Shown here: piece after piece, positions 5,696-7,061 of the stretch | Position numbering within the stretch: position 1 is the stretch's first letter | Layout of the letters: each line of letters opens with the position of its first letter | NCBI GenBank assembly: GCA_020062035.1 | Contig: JAGUXD010000103.1 | Coordinates: forward strand, 1 to 7,061 | Length of the DNA stretch: 7,061 nucleotides | From: Candidatus Brocadiia bacterium | Lineage (GTDB): Bacteria > Planctomycetota > MHYJ01 > JACQXL01 | Direction of reading: 5' to 3' | Made by a program: the position numbers and the translations under genes | Notes under the pieces: generated by a model | Told to the model about the DNA's origin: nothing | Databases searched by the model: none | Seen by the model: only the letters and a program-made list of their open reading frames with translations

Positions 5696-7023
5696 TGATG
5701 AGTATTATATTTGACCAGCACAATGCGTATCATCTTCTTAAACAATTAGCATTCCCTCGTTCAGGAGGCACTCCAGAAGAAAAAACTGCCACGACCATAT
5801 TAAAACGGTATTTAATCTCATCAGGATTAAAACCCAAGGAAGAAACTTTTGGTATCCAGAATTACAAAGAGATTGTTGCTTCTTTAGAAGTTGTCCGACC
5901 ATATCGCAAAAAATATAAGGTTGCGGTAATTGGTAATAGTGGCTCAACGCCCGGTAAAGGAATAACTGCAGAATTGGTCCATATTACTTCTTCTGCCCCA
6001 GAGGAACTCAAAAAAGCCCGAAATAAAATAGCCCTAACTTATAATCCACTTGATAAAACATTCTATCAGCGATTAAAAAAACACCAGATAAAAGCGATTA
6101 TTCGGGTAACCTCTCCGGTTAAAGAACTCCGTCATCTTAAACTCAACGACTTTTTTATTAAAGCATATGGCAAAATTCCCTCGGTTATACTCGGCTATGA
6201 TGATGCATTAGAGATTATTCATAAAAACGGTGAAATCATAAGAGTTGTCTCAAGGCAAAAAGAATTCAAGGCAACTTCCCGCAATATCATTGCAACTATT
6301 CAGGGCTCCGAGATACCTCAGGAAAAGGTCATTATCTGTGCGCATTATGACAGCGTTCATAAATCACCGGGCTGTATTGATAACGGAAGTGGCTCCGCAA
6401 CCATCGCAGAAATCTCAAGATTCTTTGCAAAGAACCCTCTTAAAAGAACTCTTATCTTTATCTGGTTCGGAAGCGAGGAATTAGGACTGAAAGGCAGTTG
6501 GGCATATACCCAACGACATAAAAAAGAATTTATGACAATAACTTCTCGCCTGCCCCGATCCCGCCGAGGCGGGATCAGTGCTGGGGGAATAATCAATACT
6601 CCACAGATAAAACTGGTTATCAATTTTGATGTCACAGGCACTATTTTCGGCAATAACGGTGTAGTAATCTGCGGCTCACAATCAATGGCTAATTTTGTAG
6701 AAAGTTTCTCCAAAGAAAGAGGACTGCCTATGGAAATTCGTCATTCTGCCTATTCAAGTGACAATATTCCTTTTAATGAAAAAGGTATCCCTTCTATTTC
6801 TCTTTACCGCTCAAGTAGTGATTATGGCCATACTCCATTAGATGATATAAATCTGATAAGTCCGGACGGCTTAAAAGTAATCGGACAATTCGGTTTAGAA
6901 TTAGTCAATCGTATTGTTAATGCCGTAGAAATCCCCTTTGATTTAACTATCCCGGAGAGCGATAAGAAATTCACTTACGAATATATAGAACGCGCTAATC
7001 CATTTTACAAGAAAATCCCGTAA
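5695..7023 (+). CDS. M28 family zinc peptidase with PA-like insertion
   Basis: M28 enzymes are two-zinc aminopeptidases or carboxypeptidases. The 442-residue product shows the metal and catalytic pattern in order: CAHYDS (H217, D219), IDNGSG (D229), GSEELG (E261, E262), NFDVTG (D312) and GHTPLDD (H379). Residues about 75-195 resemble a protease-associated (PA) domain. The N-terminus has no signal peptide, so a cytoplasmic location is likely, unlike many secreted M28 enzymes. Residues about 280-304 look like an insertion before IKLVINFD and are encoded in part by a GC-rich palindrome (6557-6576). The ATG at 5695 overlaps the preceding stop (TAATG); a second ATG follows at 5698. Peptide specificity cannot be read from the sequence. 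Confidence 0.9.
   Translation: MMSIIFDQHNAYHLLKQLAFPRSGGTPEEKTATTILKRYLISSGLKPKEETFGIQNYKEIVASLEVVRPYRKKYKVAVIGNSGSTPGKGITAELVHITSSAPEELKKARNKIALTYNPLDKTFYQRLKKHQIKAIIRVTSPVKELRHLKLNDFFIKAYGKIPSVILGYDDALEIIHKNGEIIRVVSRQKEFKATSRNIIATIQGSEIPQEKVIICAHYDSVHKSPGCIDNGSGSATIAEISRFFAKNPLKRTLIFIWFGSEELGLKGSWAYTQRHKKEFMTITSRLPRSRRGGISAGGIINTPQIKLVINFDVTGTIFGNNGVVICGSQSMANFVESFSKERGLPMEIRHSAYSSDNIPFNEKGIPSISLYRSSSDYGHTPLDDINLISPDGLKVIGQFGLELVNRIVNAVEIPFDLTIPESDKKFTYEYIERANPFYKKIP
6557..6576. repeat. GC-rich palindrome inside the M28 reading frame
   Basis: GATCCCGCC (6557-6565) and GGCGGGATC (6568-6576) are perfect reverse complements with a two-base GA centre. CCCC precedes (6553-6556) and a G-run follows at 6583-6587, possibly remnants of a longer outer arm. 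The palindrome is translated in frame around residues 288-294 (RSRRGGI), between the catalytic Glu pair and the zinc ligand D312. Its composition resembles the spacer palindromes and differs from the AT-rich coding sequence around it. A coding hairpin is possible, but insertion of a dispersed element, comparable in concept to Rickettsia palindromic elements, fits better. Confidence 0.75.
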
Positions 7024-7033
7024 GGGATAACCA

Positions 7034-7049
7034 TCCCGCTAAAGCGGGA
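7034..7049. repeat. Palindrome TCCCGCT/AGCGGGA after the M28 gene
   Basis: TCCCGCT (7034-7040) and AGCGGGA (7043-7049) pair perfectly around AA, eleven bases after the M28 stop. The position suits a terminator, but the next bases are CCGCAGAGACGC with no T-run, so intrinsic termination is not supported within the window. The CGCAGAGACGC tail (7051-7061) looks like the start of another dispersed repeat that runs out of the window. It most likely belongs with the other small palindromes here. Confidence 0.65.
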
Positions 7050-7061
7050 CCGCAGAGACGC

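Noticed and set aside
6357..6713. 118-residue minus-strand reading frame within the M28 gene
   Set aside because: It mirrors the conserved M28 metal-site region, has no recognised domain and no independent start signal.
7034..7061. Intrinsic terminator after the M28 gene
   Set aside because: The hairpin is well placed, but the bases after it are CCGCAGAGACGC with no T-run on the plus strand.

Overview
The window is bacterial and comes from a moderately AT-rich genome. The type-Z (four-cysteine) S14, the zinc-ribbon L24 and the bacterial spc gene order support this. Clear Shine-Dalgarno sites are rare. The gene-free ends carry short GC-rich palindromes and ATCTGTG-type repeats of a kind I associate with metagenome-assembled genomes of uncultivated phyla (for example Omnitrophica, Desantisbacteria or WOR-3). 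That placement is an impression from memory, not a result, and I cannot name the organism.

Layout: bases 1-315 hold no gene. They contain a stack of hairpins and ATCTGTG repeats, including what looks like one palindrome inserted into the arm of another repeat. A near-consensus sigma70 promoter (TTGACA, 17 bp, TATAAA) at 316-344 then drives a run of ten plus-strand genes from 364 to 7023. No gap in the run exceeds 26 bp and the last junction overlaps by one base. The first six genes are a slice of the S10/spc ribosomal cluster: rpsQ (S17), rplN (L14), rplX (L24), rplE (L5), rpsN (S14) and rpsH (S8). The usual upstream neighbours (rpsC, rplP, rpmC) are absent, and the usual downstream ones (rplF, rplR, rpsE, rpmD, rplO, secY) are replaced.

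Four non-ribosomal genes follow S8 without a break: a small M50 site-2-type intramembrane metalloprotease, a fusion of a HypC-like domain to a HydE-like radical SAM enzyme, an NtrC-type response regulator with an AAA+ domain, and an M28 zinc peptidase with a PA-like insertion. The M28 gene carries a GC-rich palindrome inside its reading frame, and a similar palindrome lies just after its stop codon.

The strongest novelty candidate is the HypC-HydE fusion. HypC is the iron-carrying chaperone of [NiFe]-hydrogenase maturation, and HydE is a radical SAM maturase of [FeFe]-hydrogenase. Having both on one chain suggests a built-in carrier for an Fe-CO-CN intermediate. The adjacent NtrC-type regulator may control hydrogenase or related genes elsewhere. 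No hydrogenase structural gene, HydF, HydG or sensor kinase lies in the window, so this link is inference.
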